DNA from: Sulfurimonas sp.
Lineage (GTDB): Bacteria; Campylobacterota; Campylobacteria; Campylobacterales; Sulfurimonadaceae
Reading direction: 5' to 3'
NCBI GenBank assembly: GCA_027019335.1
Contig: JALUWV010000035.1
Span: 1-64,000 of the forward strand
DNA length: 64,000 bases
In this document: positions 10,253-23,983 of the stretch, one piece after another
Layout: every line of letters starts with the position of its first letter
How positions within the stretch are numbered: the first letter of the stretch is position 1
Notes under the pieces: model-generated
Told to the model about the DNA's origin: nothing
Databases searched by the model: none
The model's input: only the letters and a program-made list of their open reading frames with translations
Made by a program: the position numbers and the translations under genes

Positions 10253-10846
10253 ATGCAAATAAAACGCCAAGCTATGGGTGTGTATCAAACAAACTGTTAC
10301 ATAGTTACAGTCAATGGTAAAGATTTTATCATAGATCCAGGAGTCAATGCAACACCGTGGGTTAAAGCAAATGTGACAAACCCTGTTGCTATTTTAAATA
10401 CACATGGGCATTTTGATCATGTTTGGTCAAATGCAGAGTTACAACACGATTTAGGAATCAAACTCTATACTCCAAAAGATGACATCATGCTTTTAAGTTC
10501 AAGTTCATGGATGCCAGACTTACCGCCTTCTGTTCCTGATGTAGCGATAGAAGGTAATGAAGAGCTTGATTTTGATGGAGTAAAGGTAAAATTCCGTCAC
10601 TTTCCAGGGCATTGTCCAGGGTGTTCTACCATAGAGATAGAAGATGCTATGTTTAGTGGGGATTTTATATTTAAGCGAAGTATTGGTCGGTGTGATTTTC
10701 CTTACTCTTCGCCCAAAGATATGAAAAAGTCACTTCAAAAATTTAAACAACTTGATTTTGACAAAACCATCTACCCTGGTCACGGGGAGACAACAAGCAT
10801 ACAAGAAGAACAAAAAAATTCTGACTACTGGATAAACAGCTTATGA
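10253..10846 (+). CDS. MBL-fold metallo-hydrolase
   Basis: THGHFDH, FPGHCPG, SGDFIF and YPGHG motifs. Confidence 0.92.
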   Translation: MQIKRQAMGVYQTNCYIVTVNGKDFIIDPGVNATPWVKANVTNPVAILNTHGHFDHVWSNAELQHDLGIKLYTPKDDIMLLSSSSWMPDLPPSVPDVAIEGNEELDFDGVKVKFRHFPGHCPGCSTIEIEDAMFSGDFIFKRSIGRCDFPYSSPKDMKKSLQKFKQLDFDKTIYPGHGETTSIQEEQKNSDYWINSL

Positions 10847-11436
10847 GCCATTTTGATACAAGAGCCAAAAATTGGGACAAAGGAAACACACAAGTCGCTG
10901 GAGCAAAAGTAATTGCTGATGCCATTCAAGCCAAAATCACACTCAATGATACGATGGAAATTATAGATTTTGGAACAGGTACAGGACTTTTGGGTTTTAA
11001 CATAGCCACTTCTGTGAAGCAAGTACATGGAGTAGATACATCTAGAAAAATGCTTGAAAAGCTAAAAGAAAAAAATAGTGCCTCTTTACATATTATTCCC
11101 TACCATCAAGACATTTTAGAAGAACCACTTACAGAAAAATTTGATGGATTGGTCTCATCAATGACACTTCACCATATCGAAAATGTAAGACTTTTTTTTC
11201 AAACGGTGTATAAGACACTCACAGAAAATGGATTTGTGGCGATTGCTGATTTAGAGCAAGAAGATGGGACTTTTCACTCTGATAATACGGGTGTTTTCCA
11301 CTATGGTTTTGAAAAAGAAGCCCTTATAAAAGTAGTACAAGAGTGCGGCTTTAATCATGTATCTTTTGAAAATATCAATACCATCAAAAAAACACACCGT
11401 AATTTTGGAGTATTTTTACTTATAGCATACAAATAA
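10843..11436 (+). CDS. Class I SAM-dependent methyltransferase
   Basis: DFGTGTGLLGFNIA SAM-binding motif. Confidence 0.88.
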   Translation: MSHFDTRAKNWDKGNTQVAGAKVIADAIQAKITLNDTMEIIDFGTGTGLLGFNIATSVKQVHGVDTSRKMLEKLKEKNSASLHIIPYHQDILEEPLTEKFDGLVSSMTLHHIENVRLFFQTVYKTLTENGFVAIADLEQEDGTFHSDNTGVFHYGFEKEALIKVVQECGFNHVSFENINTIKKTHRNFGVFLLIAYK

Positions 11437-11437
11437 G

Positions 11438-11917
11438 CTACTGTTCAACCGCATCCATAAGGTGTAATTTTAAGATATGTTTTTCTGTAATAACAGTTTT
11501 AAATTCACCTTCAAATACTTTTATATCTAAGACCTGTCCAACCACATGAACATTACGTTTTCTCCCCTCTTTGTGCCGTACTTTTGCGGTCATTATGACT
11601 TCATCATGAAATTTTACAGGGGATAAAAACTGACAATCACTTGCAACTAAGACAACATTTCTCTCATTGACAGCAAGCATTGCAGCATAATCGGCAGAAG
11701 AAAAGATAAATCCACCATGAATAAGCCCAATATCATCTGCCACCATTTCAGGACTTGTAATAAGCTTCACTTCAACATAGCCCTCTTCCATCACTAAAAT
11801 TTCACCATTTAGGTCTTGATTAATGCGTTCATGAGTTCTTACAAGTACCTCTTTGTCGTCCTCTTCTCGATAATCTTCTAATTCTAAATCTTCGCTATTT
11901 TGTTCATCTGAAGTCAC
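11438..11917 (-). CDS. Hotdog-fold thioesterase-like protein
   Basis: [21 protein letters not shown] PaaI-like motif. Confidence 0.8.
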   Translation of the reverse strand: MTSDEQNSEDLELEDYREEDDKEVLVRTHERINQDLNGEILVMEEGYVEVKLITSPEMVADDIGLIHGGFIFSSADYAAMLAVNERNVVLVASDCQFLSPVKFHDEVIMTAKVRHKEGRKRNVHVVGQVLDIKVFEGEFKTVITEKHILKLHLMDAVEQ

Positions 11918-12807
11918 TTTTTATCCTTTGTTAGTCGCACATACACTCTTGCAGGGGCAGGATACCCTTCTACCGTTTTAGTGCTATCATTTGGATCAAG
12001 AAAGTCCTCTAAAGATTGTCCCTCTATCCACTCTGTTTTTCTCTGTTCATTTGCCTCTGTAACACTTGTTTGTAAAACTTCAAACTCTGAAAATCCTGCC
12101 CGTAAACACCAGTTTTTTAAGGCTTTTACTGTTGGTACATAGTAGATATTGGGTATTTTAGAGTAACTCGACTCTGGGCAGAGTGCCATCTCCCCTTCCC
12201 CTTCAATGTAGAAAGTATCTAAAATTACTTCACCTTTTTTATCAAGCCCTTTATAAAGTTGTTTTAACATTGCAACAGGGTCACTCCGATGATATAAAAC
12301 ACCTAAACAAAAGATAGTATCAAACTTCTCTTCGTAAAACTCAAGATGTTCCACACCTAGAAGTTCGTATTTTATCTCACTTTGCACAAACTTGTTTATA
12401 AAATCAAACTGTGTTTTATAAAGTGGTGAAGGGTCAAAACCAACCAATGCTTTAGGCTTATCTTCAAGCATTCTAAACATATAGTAGCCATTATTACATC
12501 CAATATCAGCAACTTTTTTATCTTTTAAATCAAAATAAGGTCGTAAGAGATTGTACTTCATATTGCTCTGCCACTCACTATCTATAAAGGTCTTTCCAAT
12601 TTGAAAAGGTCCTTTTCTCCATGGCATCAATAATTTTGCAGTTTTATAAATCGCTTCTTCATCAAACACAGCATCAATTTTAATGGTATTATCCAGTACA
12701 ATATCTGCTTTGCAGTTCTCAATCTTCTCTAATGATTCTCTTAAAGGAGCAATATTTTTCCAAGTCATCCATTTTTTACGCTCTATTCTTAGTGTTTCTA
12801 GGTTCAT
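11914..12807 (-). CDS. cmoB: tRNA uridine-34 carboxymethyltransferase CmoB
   Basis: [19 protein letters not shown] and GVLYHRSDP motifs. Confidence 0.92.
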   Translation of the reverse strand: MNLETLRIERKKWMTWKNIAPLRESLEKIENCKADIVLDNTIKIDAVFDEEAIYKTAKLLMPWRKGPFQIGKTFIDSEWQSNMKYNLLRPYFDLKDKKVADIGCNNGYYMFRMLEDKPKALVGFDPSPLYKTQFDFINKFVQSEIKYELLGVEHLEFYEEKFDTIFCLGVLYHRSDPVAMLKQLYKGLDKKGEVILDTFYIEGEGEMALCPESSYSKIPNIYYVPTVKALKNWCLRAGFSEFEVLQTSVTEANEQRKTEWIEGQSLEDFLDPNDSTKTVEGYPAPARVYVRLTKDKK

Positions 12808-12867
12808 TTTATTCTTTATCTATATAAATTTTACTATAATTGTATCAAAATACCTTTAGGATATTCA

Positions 12868-13758
12868 ATGCGATTAGAAAAAAAAGCTACTCTCGTCTCT
12901 ACAAGTGTTGCTGCTCTACTAGTACTGCTCAAAATGAGTGTAGGAATTTTCAGTGGAAGTATCGCTGTTCTTGCTTCGGCGATAGATAGTTTACTTGACT
13001 TAACCGTTTCACTCTTTAACTACTTTGCACTACATACTGCTGAAAAAAATCCTGATGAACAGTTTCATTTTGGTCGGAGTAAGATAGAACCACTTGCTGC
13101 GGTCATAGAGGGAAGTGTTATCTCTTTTTCTGCACTTTTCATCCTCTATGAAGCCCTCTCCAAAATAGTCCATCCAGCAAATTTACAACAGATGAGTATT
13201 AGTATTATAGTCATGCTTTTATCACTTGGTATTACTGCATTTTTAGTAGCTTTTTTAGACTATGTGGCACAAAAGACAGACAATATGGTCATCCGTGCAG
13301 ATGCCCTCCACTACAAAACAGACCTCTTTTCTAATGGTGCTGTTTTACTTGCACTTGGACTTATCCACTTTACAGGAGAACAACTTATAGACCCTATTTT
13401 AGGTGTTCTTATCGCATTTTATATGATTTATTCTGCGATTCCTATCATCAAAGAGGGAATTTTAATGTTACTTGATGCGGCACTCGCAAAAGAAGAAATA
13501 GAAAAAATTGAGCTGATTTTACAAGATGAACCCATTATAAAAAACTTTCATTATCTACAAACTCGAGAATCAGGAAGCCATATTTATATCTCTGTGCATG
13601 CTGTCTTTAACATCAGTATTTCGCTCTATGATGCACATCTTATTTCAGATAAAATTGAGTCCAAAATCAAAGCACTTTTTCCACAAAAGAGAGTCCATAT
13701 CCTCATTCATATGGACCCTTATGATGACTCAGAACTCAATGAAGAAGATTATGAATGA
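12868..13758 (+). CDS. Cation diffusion facilitator family transporter
   Basis: Multi-TM CDF protein with ASAIDSLLDLTVS and HYKTDLFSN metal-site motifs. Confidence 0.92.
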   Translation: MRLEKKATLVSTSVAALLVLLKMSVGIFSGSIAVLASAIDSLLDLTVSLFNYFALHTAEKNPDEQFHFGRSKIEPLAAVIEGSVISFSALFILYEALSKIVHPANLQQMSISIIVMLLSLGITAFLVAFLDYVAQKTDNMVIRADALHYKTDLFSNGAVLLALGLIHFTGEQLIDPILGVLIAFYMIYSAIPIIKEGILMLLDAALAKEEIEKIELILQDEPIIKNFHYLQTRESGSHIYISVHAVFNISISLYDAHLISDKIESKIKALFPQKRVHILIHMDPYDDSELNEEDYE

Positions 13759-14774
13759 TTGTTTCTTTTCTTCACCTTTTTTGCCTTAAACTCTTTGCTT
13801 GCAATATTTTCTAAAAATACCGTTGCATAAGAGCCTTTTGGCAAAGTAAATGCTATCTTCATGATGTCAAAGTTATTGTTATACTCTAGTTTTAAATCTT
13901 TAGGAAAGATAATTGCTGGTCGACGTAGTCCTTTATCATATAAAAAACCATCATCATATTTTGCCTCTATTTCACCTGCTTTTGCTCTTGCACGAAAAAC
14001 ATCACGACCACATAAAAGTCCTGTAGGATATACTTTTTTTGCTTCAAAATCTTTTTGGGGCATCTTCTTTGGAGTAAAGATTTTTCCCTCAGTTGTCATG
14101 TAAATATCTCCTTCTAGGAGCATATATCTAGCATTGTTCTCTTTACGACTTAAAAGTATACGTTCTGCCAACCAGTCATTAAAAAACACACTCTGATAAA
14201 TTGAAACTAAAAACTTTTTGAGTTTTGCATCTTCTATATGTAACTCCCCATCAATCATCGCTTTTGCTTGTTCTATAGAGTCTTCATCACGACCAAAACG
14301 CTGGTAACCAAAGTAGTTTGGCAAACCGAATTTTTCTGATTTTTTCGCAAGCTTTTGGATTTGTCCTGCTTGAATTTGATTGACTTCAAACAAGTTAATT
14401 GCAAAGCGATTCCCTTGTAAATCCCCCATTCTTATAGAATGCGTATGGCGTGTTTTATCTAAGATTTTTATCTGAGGATGGCGAAACCTTTTAAGTGTTT
14501 GTTCATACTTTGCTTCAATGCTTATGTATTGTGAAGTCGTTGCATGTTTATCTTTTAAGCCTGCATAGCCGATTTTTTCAGCATTAATGTTGAGATGTTT
14601 TGCAAATGCAGCTATCATATCCCATGTCGTCAATTCTATCTTTTGTACATGAAGTACCATAAAATTTCCATTCCCTTTCCACTTTAAACCTATCTCATCA
14701 ACCACAAAATCTTCTTGATTTTGTTCAAACTTAAAATGTATTGGCTCTTTTTCATCTAAATATATTCTTGGCAT
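13749..14774 (-). CDS. truD: tRNA pseudouridine(13) synthase TruD
   Basis: GYAGLKDKHATTSQ and NYFGYQRFGRD motifs. Confidence 0.95.
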   Translation of the reverse strand: MPRIYLDEKEPIHFKFEQNQEDFVVDEIGLKWKGNGNFMVLHVQKIELTTWDMIAAFAKHLNINAEKIGYAGLKDKHATTSQYISIEAKYEQTLKRFRHPQIKILDKTRHTHSIRMGDLQGNRFAINLFEVNQIQAGQIQKLAKKSEKFGLPNYFGYQRFGRDEDSIEQAKAMIDGELHIEDAKLKKFLVSIYQSVFFNDWLAERILLSRKENNARYMLLEGDIYMTTEGKIFTPKKMPQKDFEAKKVYPTGLLCGRDVFRARAKAGEIEAKYDDGFLYDKGLRRPAIIFPKDLKLEYNNNFDIMKIAFTLPKGSYATVFLENIASKEFKAKKVKKRNNHS

Positions 14775-14783
14775 TTTTCTTCT

Positions 14784-15635
14784 TTATAATTGTAAAAATT
14801 TTAATTTCTTCGTAGCTATTTTTATGTCTTTTTGTATAGCTTCTTTGAGTGCTGGGAGTGTAGCAAATTTTTGGTTATCTCTTATAAAAGATACAAAACT
14901 TATACTTGCACTTGCCTCACATACTATCTCAGTATCTAAGATATGTGTCTCCACAGCAAAACTTCCATCGGTTGAAGCACGATGCCCGATAAACGAAACA
15001 GAGGGGTGAAGATGTTCTTCATCATCAACTCTTGTAAGAGTAGCATACACTCCCTCTTTTGGGAGTAAAAAACCTTCTGTTTGTATGTTGACCGTGGCTA
15101 CCAGCTCTTTTGCACCAAGTCCTTGCCCGCGTACATACTTCCCTCGGATTGTATAGTTATGTCCTAAAAAGTTATTTGCACCTTCTATATTGCCTAGCTG
15201 TAATTTTGCACGTATCTTATGCGAGTGAATTGAATCATTTTTATGTTTCACCTCATCCACCACCACAACTTCTCCTCTAAACATCTCTTTTAAATCAGCA
15301 GAAGAGTAACATCTATCTTTTCCAAAATGAAAATCATATCCGACAACAATTTTTTCTAACTTTGGAAACTTTTCTTCTAAAAAGTGTAAAAAATCAGCAC
15401 CATTAAAATGGCGAATCTCTTCTAAATCAACAAATAAAAGAGAATGGTTTGTAAAGTTTTTTCGTTCTTTTTGCGGAGTGAGGTTTGCATATCCTGTTTC
15501 TATAACAACGATTGTACCTTCTGTCCCTAGATGTTGAAAAAGTGCCTGATGTCCTAAATGCATCCCATCAAAACCACCGATTGCTATTGCTGTTGTTGTA
15601 TTCATCTGCGAATCATAACACTTTTTAGTTTGCAT
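14784..15635 (-). CDS. ribF: Bifunctional riboflavin kinase/FAD synthetase
   Basis: GGFDGMHLGHQALF nucleotidyltransferase motif; GYDFHFGKDR. Confidence 0.9.
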   Translation of the reverse strand: MQTKKCYDSQMNTTTAIAIGGFDGMHLGHQALFQHLGTEGTIVVIETGYANLTPQKERKNFTNHSLLFVDLEEIRHFNGADFLHFLEEKFPKLEKIVVGYDFHFGKDRCYSSADLKEMFRGEVVVVDEVKHKNDSIHSHKIRAKLQLGNIEGANNFLGHNYTIRGKYVRGQGLGAKELVATVNIQTEGFLLPKEGVYATLTRVDDEEHLHPSVSFIGHRASTDGSFAVETHILDTEIVCEASASISFVSFIRDNQKFATLPALKEAIQKDIKIATKKLKFLQL

Positions 15636-15647
15636 ACGATTAAAACC

Positions 15648-18328
<2,681 letters not shown>

Positions 18329-18398
18329 CTATTAATTACTGCTAATTGTTACTTAGATGTGATATACTTCACTTTGATATAAAAAAAGGTAATACAAC

Positions 18399-20447
18399 AT
18401 GAAAAATCTCTCTATCAAAACACAAGTCCTTAGTATGATTTTAGGTGCCCTCTTACTTCTCGGTATCATTACATCTGTGAGTTCTGTTTACAAAAGTAAA
18501 AATGCCCTCCTTCAGGGGAATTTTGCGAAACTGACAACAGTAAGAGATTTTAAAAAATCGCAAATAGAAGAGTTTTTTCAAACCAATATTGCTACTTTAA
18601 AAGTTGTTTCGATGAGTAACAATGTGGAGTATTTAGTCGATGACCTTTACCGTCTTGAAGAGAAGATGGAACTGAATCCTTCAGGAAAATTCCCCATAAA
18701 AGACCCCCTTATTGACGAAACTATCGAACCTTATGACCATTTTTTTCAAACATTTATCAAAGAGTATAAATTTGAAGATATTTTACTTGTCAATGCACAA
18801 ACAGGACAAGTCCGTTATAGTGCAAAAAGAGGTAAAGATTATGGTGCCAATCTAAAAACTGGTTCCCTTCGCTCAACTTCTCTAGCAAAAGTGTATAACA
18901 AAGCTATGAAAAGTGCTAAAGCAAGCTATGTTGACATGGCACCTTATAGTGCCAATCACAATAAACCTGTCCTTTTCTTAGGGATTCCTGTAAAAATAGA
19001 AGGAGAAATAAACTCTATTTTAGTCCTTGAAATCGCAGGTTCTTCTATAAACCATGTGATGCAAAAAAGAATCGGGTATGGAAAAACACAAGAAGATTAT
19101 CTTGTAGGTTCAGACCATTTAATGCGAAGCGATAGTGTTTTAGACAAAGAAAAGCACTCTATTCTTTACTCATTTTCACACCCAGATACAGCTGCAATCC
19201 ATACCATTCCAGTCAATGCCGCACTGAGAAATGCCCCGAGTGCAACTGGTATATTTACTGAATACAACAAAGACAAAGTGCTTGCAGCCTATGCAACAAT
19301 CAAAATTGGGAATGACATTATATGGGCTATTGTTTCAGTCATTAATGAAGATGAAGTTTTAGTAACACCAAACAGTATTAGAAACTTTATTATTCTTGAG
19401 TTTATCATTATTTTTATCATTATTAGCCTCTTCTCTATTTATGTTCTCAATAATAATATGATTAGACCACTCAATAATTTCAAAAAAACCCTCTTAGAGA
19501 TTGGACAAACAAAAGATTTAACAAAATCTCTTGAGTGTGATGCTCCCGCAGAGATAGAAGATATGGCAAAAAGTTTCAATATACTTTTACATGATTTACA
19601 ACATCTCATTAACAGTGCAAAAACAACATCAACACACAATACAAATAAGGCAAATGGATTATCTTCAAATGCACATACAGTTGGTAAGAACATCGCTACA
19701 TCAGCAGATATTATTAAAGAAGCAAGTATATCTGCAAATAGAATAAATAGTGAAATCATGACGGCTATTCAAGAAGCACAAAGTAATAAAAAAGAGATTA
19801 TCAAAGCCAATAGTATGCTCAATGAAGCAAGAGATGAAATTATTACCCTTACAAACCAAGTGCAAAACTCCTCTGAGATTGAAGTGGAACTTGCGAACAA
19901 AATGGATGCACTCTCAAGTGAAGCAAGTAATGTCAAAAATGTTTTAGAGGTTATCGGAGATATTGCAGATCAAACAAATCTTCTTGCTCTTAACGCCGCG
20001 ATAGAGGCAGCACGAGCAGGAGAACATGGTCGAGGCTTTGCAGTTGTGGCAGATGAAGTCCGCCAACTTGCTGAACGTACACAAAAAAGTCTCAGTGAAA
20101 TCAATGCTACCATCAATGTTATTGTCCAATCTATCCAAGAAGCAAGTGAAAATATGAATACAAATTCTAAAGAGATACAAAATCTTGCACAAATTGCTAC
20201 AACAGTAGAAGAAAAAATCAACATTACGGTAACTATTGTAAACAATGGTACACAAGCAAGTGATAAAACAGTGCAAGACTTTGAAAATACGGGTAATGCC
20301 ATCGAAACTATAGCAAAAATCGTTACTCAGATAGACACACTTTCAGTTGAAAATGCTAAAAATGTAGCAAATATTGTCACAACTTCTCAAGAACTCTCAC
20401 AAGAGACACAAGAACTCAATACACAACTTGAAACATTTAGAACATAA
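18399..20447 (+). CDS. Methyl-accepting chemotaxis protein with periplasmic sensor domain
   Basis: Two TMs, HAMP, and [33 protein letters not shown] signalling hairpin. Confidence 0.95.
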   Translation: MKNLSIKTQVLSMILGALLLLGIITSVSSVYKSKNALLQGNFAKLTTVRDFKKSQIEEFFQTNIATLKVVSMSNNVEYLVDDLYRLEEKMELNPSGKFPIKDPLIDETIEPYDHFFQTFIKEYKFEDILLVNAQTGQVRYSAKRGKDYGANLKTGSLRSTSLAKVYNKAMKSAKASYVDMAPYSANHNKPVLFLGIPVKIEGEINSILVLEIAGSSINHVMQKRIGYGKTQEDYLVGSDHLMRSDSVLDKEKHSILYSFSHPDTAAIHTIPVNAALRNAPSATGIFTEYNKDKVLAAYATIKIGNDIIWAIVSVINEDEVLVTPNSIRNFIILEFIIIFIIISLFSIYVLNNNMIRPLNNFKKTLLEIGQTKDLTKSLECDAPAEIEDMAKSFNILLHDLQHLINSAKTTSTHNTNKANGLSSNAHTVGKNIATSADIIKEASISANRINSEIMTAIQEAQSNKKEIIKANSMLNEARDEIITLTNQVQNSSEIEVELANKMDALSSEASNVKNVLEVIGDIADQTNLLALNAAIEAARAGEHGRGFAVVADEVRQLAERTQKSLSEINATINVIVQSIQEASENMNTNSKEIQNLAQIATTVEEKINITVTIVNNGTQASDKTVQDFENTGNAIETIAKIVTQIDTLSVENAKNVANIVTTSQELSQETQELNTQLETFRT

Positions 20448-20450
20448 GGG

Positions 20451-20726
20451 TTATTGAAACAAAATCGAAACTTCACTCATCGTTGCGATGAGTGCATCTT
20501 TTGTTTCATATTTGAGTACCTTACGATTCTTAACATCTTCACCGGGTGGAGTATAATCAAACACCAAAACATACTCTAGTAGTTTCACTTTATCCCCATA
20601 CAAATCAAACCATTCTAAACTCATCTCTGCAATTTCACCTTGCATATCTATCACGACTGCAGCATACAAGCGTGTGAGATTGTCTAAACTTATTTCACCA
20701 TCTTTTGAATTATAAATCATTTTCAT
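20451..20726 (-). CDS. Hypothetical protein
   Basis: ORF overlapping upstream gene in MFS operon. Confidence 0.65.
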   Translation of the reverse strand: MKMIYNSKDGEISLDNLTRLYAAVVIDMQGEIAEMSLEWFDLYGDKVKLLEYVLVFDYTPPGEDVKNRKVLKYETKDALIATMSEVSILFQ

Positions 20727-20961
20727 CCTTGTTTAAATTTTTTTTCATTGTGCCATTTTTCATTTTAAGATATGCAAAAAATCCAAATGTCACACCTATT
20801 ATTATAGAAAGCATTCCATAAAAGTCATCTCTCTCGTATGCCATAACAATCCAACAAGCATCTGCAAAAAGATAGACAATGACGGCTTCATAAATTTTAC
20901 CTTTATAAGTTAAAAAAGCACCCACATTTAAAAGCAAGCCTCCAAGCACAGCAAAACTCAT
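20710..20961 (-). CDS. Small multi-TM hypothetical membrane protein
   Basis: Hydrophobic ORF overlapping MFS gene by 4 nt. Confidence 0.7.
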   Translation of the reverse strand: MSFAVLGGLLLNVGAFLTYKGKIYEAVIVYLFADACWIVMAYERDDFYGMLSIIIGVTFGFFAYLKMKNGTMKKNLNKDENDL

Positions 20962-22163
20962 ACAATTTCCTCTAAATTACTCTTTTTTATAATCCATGCA
21001 AAGTAAAGACCACCGATGACAAAACCTCCTGCCATAAGAGCTGTAATACTTTCTAAAGAGATATTATGCGTTGCTAAAAAGCCAATCATAAAGGATGTAA
21101 AAGCAGCTGAACTTAAAAAAAGCATATCATTATATGCCACAATTCTACCATAATATTTTTCTTCTATATTTTTTTGTAAAAGAGTATATGTGTAAGACCA
21201 CAAGGTCGTTGTAAAGAGTCCAACAAGTAAACTTGCTCCCAAAGAAAAATAAAAGTCTGACAGAACAAAAGCCCAAATCAACACGGCGAGTGCTTGAGCA
21301 AAAAAGAGCAGTACTACGACTTTATTGTTTAAAAACTTTGATAATATCATCGGTCCAATTACCAAACCTATGGCACGCGAAGCATGTAATAGACCAAGAG
21401 CTAAAGAGGTTGCGAGTATACCTGCATAATATTTATCAACCATCAAAGCCACAAGTGCATCAAATGCAGTTAATCCTACAAAAGCATGGAGTAACATTAG
21501 TTGCCAAGAGAGCGTTTCTTTTTTTAGATAGACAAAAGTATCTTGTATCATCTCTAATATATTTTCATTTTTTTGGATTAACTCCACTTCTATTGTTACT
21601 TTATAGAGAAGGAAAAAAGCGACAAAAAACATCATACTATCAAAGATAAAGGCAAATTTTATTCCAAAAGCATACACAACGAAGCCACCTAAAGACATAC
21701 CTAAAGTATATGAAAATGACCAAATCACAGAGTGCATTTCATTTGCCTTTTGCAATTTTTTCATGGGTAAAATCTTTGGTAGCAGTGACATTTCAGTTGT
21801 AAAATAAAAAGAAGCTGCCGCCATTTTAATGAAAATCAAAAGATACAAAAGCATTAAATCTTCTACAGAATTTACAAAAATCAAAAAAAATGTTGCCAAT
21901 AACTCTATGAGTATAATCACTAACATTAATTTTTTGGGTTTCATACTATCTATGATAGGACCAGAAAAAGGAGCTTGCACAACACCTGCTAAAAAATGTA
22001 ACATCGCGACAAAAGAGATAATACCTGCAGAAACATTCATCTCTAAGAGCAGTGTATAAATAGCAATATTGCTAAACCATGCCCCAAAATAAGAGATAAA
22101 TTGAATGAGAGAAAGCCTTTGCAAAATTGGTTCTGATTTTAAAAGTTGTATATAATCATTCAT
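20958..22163 (-). CDS. MFS transporter
   Basis: About 12 hydrophobic segments; MFS_3-like pattern. Confidence 0.88.
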   Translation of the reverse strand: MNDYIQLLKSEPILQRLSLIQFISYFGAWFSNIAIYTLLLEMNVSAGIISFVAMLHFLAGVVQAPFSGPIIDSMKPKKLMLVIILIELLATFFLIFVNSVEDLMLLYLLIFIKMAAASFYFTTEMSLLPKILPMKKLQKANEMHSVIWSFSYTLGMSLGGFVVYAFGIKFAFIFDSMMFFVAFFLLYKVTIEVELIQKNENILEMIQDTFVYLKKETLSWQLMLLHAFVGLTAFDALVALMVDKYYAGILATSLALGLLHASRAIGLVIGPMILSKFLNNKVVVLLFFAQALAVLIWAFVLSDFYFSLGASLLVGLFTTTLWSYTYTLLQKNIEEKYYGRIVAYNDMLFLSSAAFTSFMIGFLATHNISLESITALMAGGFVIGGLYFAWIIKKSNLEEIV

Positions 22164-22199
22164 TGATGAAAGATTAGCATAAAAATGAGTTTATTTTAT

Positions 22200-22226
22200 T
22201 AAAGATATTTATTTTTTACCCGATAT
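22200..22226 (+). promoter_or_regulatory. Candidate sigma-28 (FliA) promoter upstream of flaG
   Basis: TAAA (22200-22203), 15-nt spacer, CCCGATAT (22219-22226), close to TAAA-N15-GCCGATAA; FliA is encoded in this window. Confidence 0.7.
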
Positions 22227-22261
22227 ATCTCTTAGAACTTTATATTTATAAGGAGCAAGTC

Positions 22262-22639
22262 ATGGATGGCATAGCAAATATTACAAGACAGCAACAATCA
22301 CAAATTTCTTCTAATGAAACAAGTGTAAAAATGGCAGAACAAGTACAAAACACAACTGCTCAGGATGTTCAAAAAGAGATAACACAAGAGTCAGAAAACA
22401 GTGAAACCAAGATTCAAACGGCCAAAGATGTTCAAGATTTAGTCAAAAAACTCAATACCGCTTTATCTCCTATGAGTACTGATGTAAAATTCGGTGTAGA
22501 TTCACAAGACATTTTTTATGTTGCTGTTGTCGATTCTAAATCAGATAGAATGATACGAAGATTTCCTGCAGAACAGGCACAAAGTCTTCTTCCAAAAATG
22601 CAAGAAGTGACTGGTGTTTTATTTGATCACAAGGGATAA
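22262..22639 (+). CDS. flaG: FlaG family flagellar protein
   Basis: C-terminal [49 protein letters not shown]. Confidence 0.88.
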   Translation: MDGIANITRQQQSQISSNETSVKMAEQVQNTTAQDVQKEITQESENSETKIQTAKDVQDLVKKLNTALSPMSTDVKFGVDSQDIFYVAVVDSKSDRMIRRFPAEQAQSLLPKMQEVTGVLFDHKG

Positions 22640-22653
22640 ATAAACTTTATCCC
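22633..22653 (+). terminator. Hairpin at flaG stop, possible terminator
   Basis: Perfect 8-bp stem GGGATAAA / TTTATCCC with 5-nt loop; no following T-tract. Confidence 0.4.
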
Positions 22654-22710
22654 TCCCTTAAACACCCCGCATTCACTTCTCTACTAAGCAAATTCTCACA
22701 TTCTTTTGGA

Positions 22711-22716
22711 TATAAT
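22711..22716 (+). promoter_or_regulatory. -10 element TATAAT upstream of argG
   Basis: TATAAT 31 nt before argG ATG, flanked by TTTTGG/CCAAAA inverted repeat. Confidence 0.55.
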
Positions 22717-22746
22717 CCCAAAAATAATTTTAGAGTAGGTTTTTAT

Positions 22747-23964
22747 ATGAAAAAAGAAGTTAAAAAAGTAGTTTTAGCATACTCAGGTGGCTTAGATACA
22801 AGTGTTATCCTCAAGTGGTTGCAAGATGAATACAAATGCGAAGTTGTTACTTTTACAGCAGATTTAGGGCAAGGTGAAGAGCTTGAACCTGCTCGTAAAA
22901 AAGCTCTTGAATTTGGAATCAAACCTGAAAATATTTTCATTGATGATTTACGAGAAGAGTTTGTCAAGGATTTCGTTTTTCCAATGTTTCGTGCAAACAC
23001 AATCTATGAAGGTGAATACCTTTTAGGAACTTCTATCGCTCGACCTCTCATAGCAAAACGTCAAGCTGAAATCGCAAAACTTACGGGAGCTGATGGGGTT
23101 AGTCATGGAGCAACGGGAAAAGGGAATGACCAAGTGCGTTTTGAAATGGGTTATCTTGGACAGGACTCTACTCTTACTATTATCGCACCATGGAGAGAGT
23201 GGGACTTAAACTCAAGAGAAAAACTTTTAGCATATGCAGCAGAACATGGCATCCAGATTGAGAAAAAAGGCAAAAAATCACCTTATTCTATGGATGCGAA
23301 CCTTTTGCATATCTCTTATGAAGGCGGGATTTTAGAAGACCCTTCAGCAGAGCCGGAAGAGTCTATGTGGCTTTGGTCATCATCTCCTGAAAATGCTCCT
23401 GATAAAGCAGAATACATCACAATTGATTATAAAAATGGTGACCCTGTTGCACTCAATGGAGAAGAGTTAAGCCCAGCAACGATGCTTAAAACACTCAATG
23501 AACTTGGTGGCAAACATGGAATTGGACGTGTTGACATTGTCGAAAATCGTTTTGTTGGTATGAAAGCCCGTGGTTGTTATGAAACACCAGGTGGAACGAT
23601 TATGCTCAAAGCACACCGTGCTATCGAGTCTATCACACTTGACCGTGAAGCAGCACACCTTAAAGATGAAATGATGCCAAAGTATGCAAAACTTATCTAT
23701 AATGGTTTTTGGTGGTCTCCTGAAAGAGAAATGATGCAAGCTGCTATCAACCAAACACAAGAGTTTGTCAATGGTTCAGTTCGCCTAAAACTCTACAAAG
23801 GAAGTGTTATGGTTGTTGGACGTAGTTCTGATGTTTCACTTTTTAACCCAGAATATTCAACATTTGAAGAAGATGAAGTTTATAATCAAAAAGATGCCGA
23901 AGGCTTCATCAAACTCAATGCACTGCGTTTCATTATTGAAGGCAAAGCAAGAAATAAAAAATAA
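22747..23964 (+). CDS. argG: Argininosuccinate synthase
   Basis: [15 protein letters not shown] and [13 protein letters not shown] motifs. Confidence 0.97.
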   Translation: MKKEVKKVVLAYSGGLDTSVILKWLQDEYKCEVVTFTADLGQGEELEPARKKALEFGIKPENIFIDDLREEFVKDFVFPMFRANTIYEGEYLLGTSIARPLIAKRQAEIAKLTGADGVSHGATGKGNDQVRFEMGYLGQDSTLTIIAPWREWDLNSREKLLAYAAEHGIQIEKKGKKSPYSMDANLLHISYEGGILEDPSAEPEESMWLWSSSPENAPDKAEYITIDYKNGDPVALNGEELSPATMLKTLNELGGKHGIGRVDIVENRFVGMKARGCYETPGGTIMLKAHRAIESITLDREAAHLKDEMMPKYAKLIYNGFWWSPEREMMQAAINQTQEFVNGSVRLKLYKGSVMVVGRSSDVSLFNPEYSTFEEDEVYNQKDAEGFIKLNALRFIIEGKARNKK

Positions 23965-23983
23965 AACAATACAAAGGAAAGAA

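Noticed and set aside
19439-20302. Minus-strand ORFs opposite the MCP gene
   Set aside because: Shadow ORFs from the biased composition of the signalling domain; no RBS or motif.
23804-23983. Extended N-terminus for the FTR-rhodanese ORF
   Set aside because: Would overlap argG by 161 nt in another frame; ATG 23984, preceded by an AAGGAAAG ribosome site, is much more plausible.
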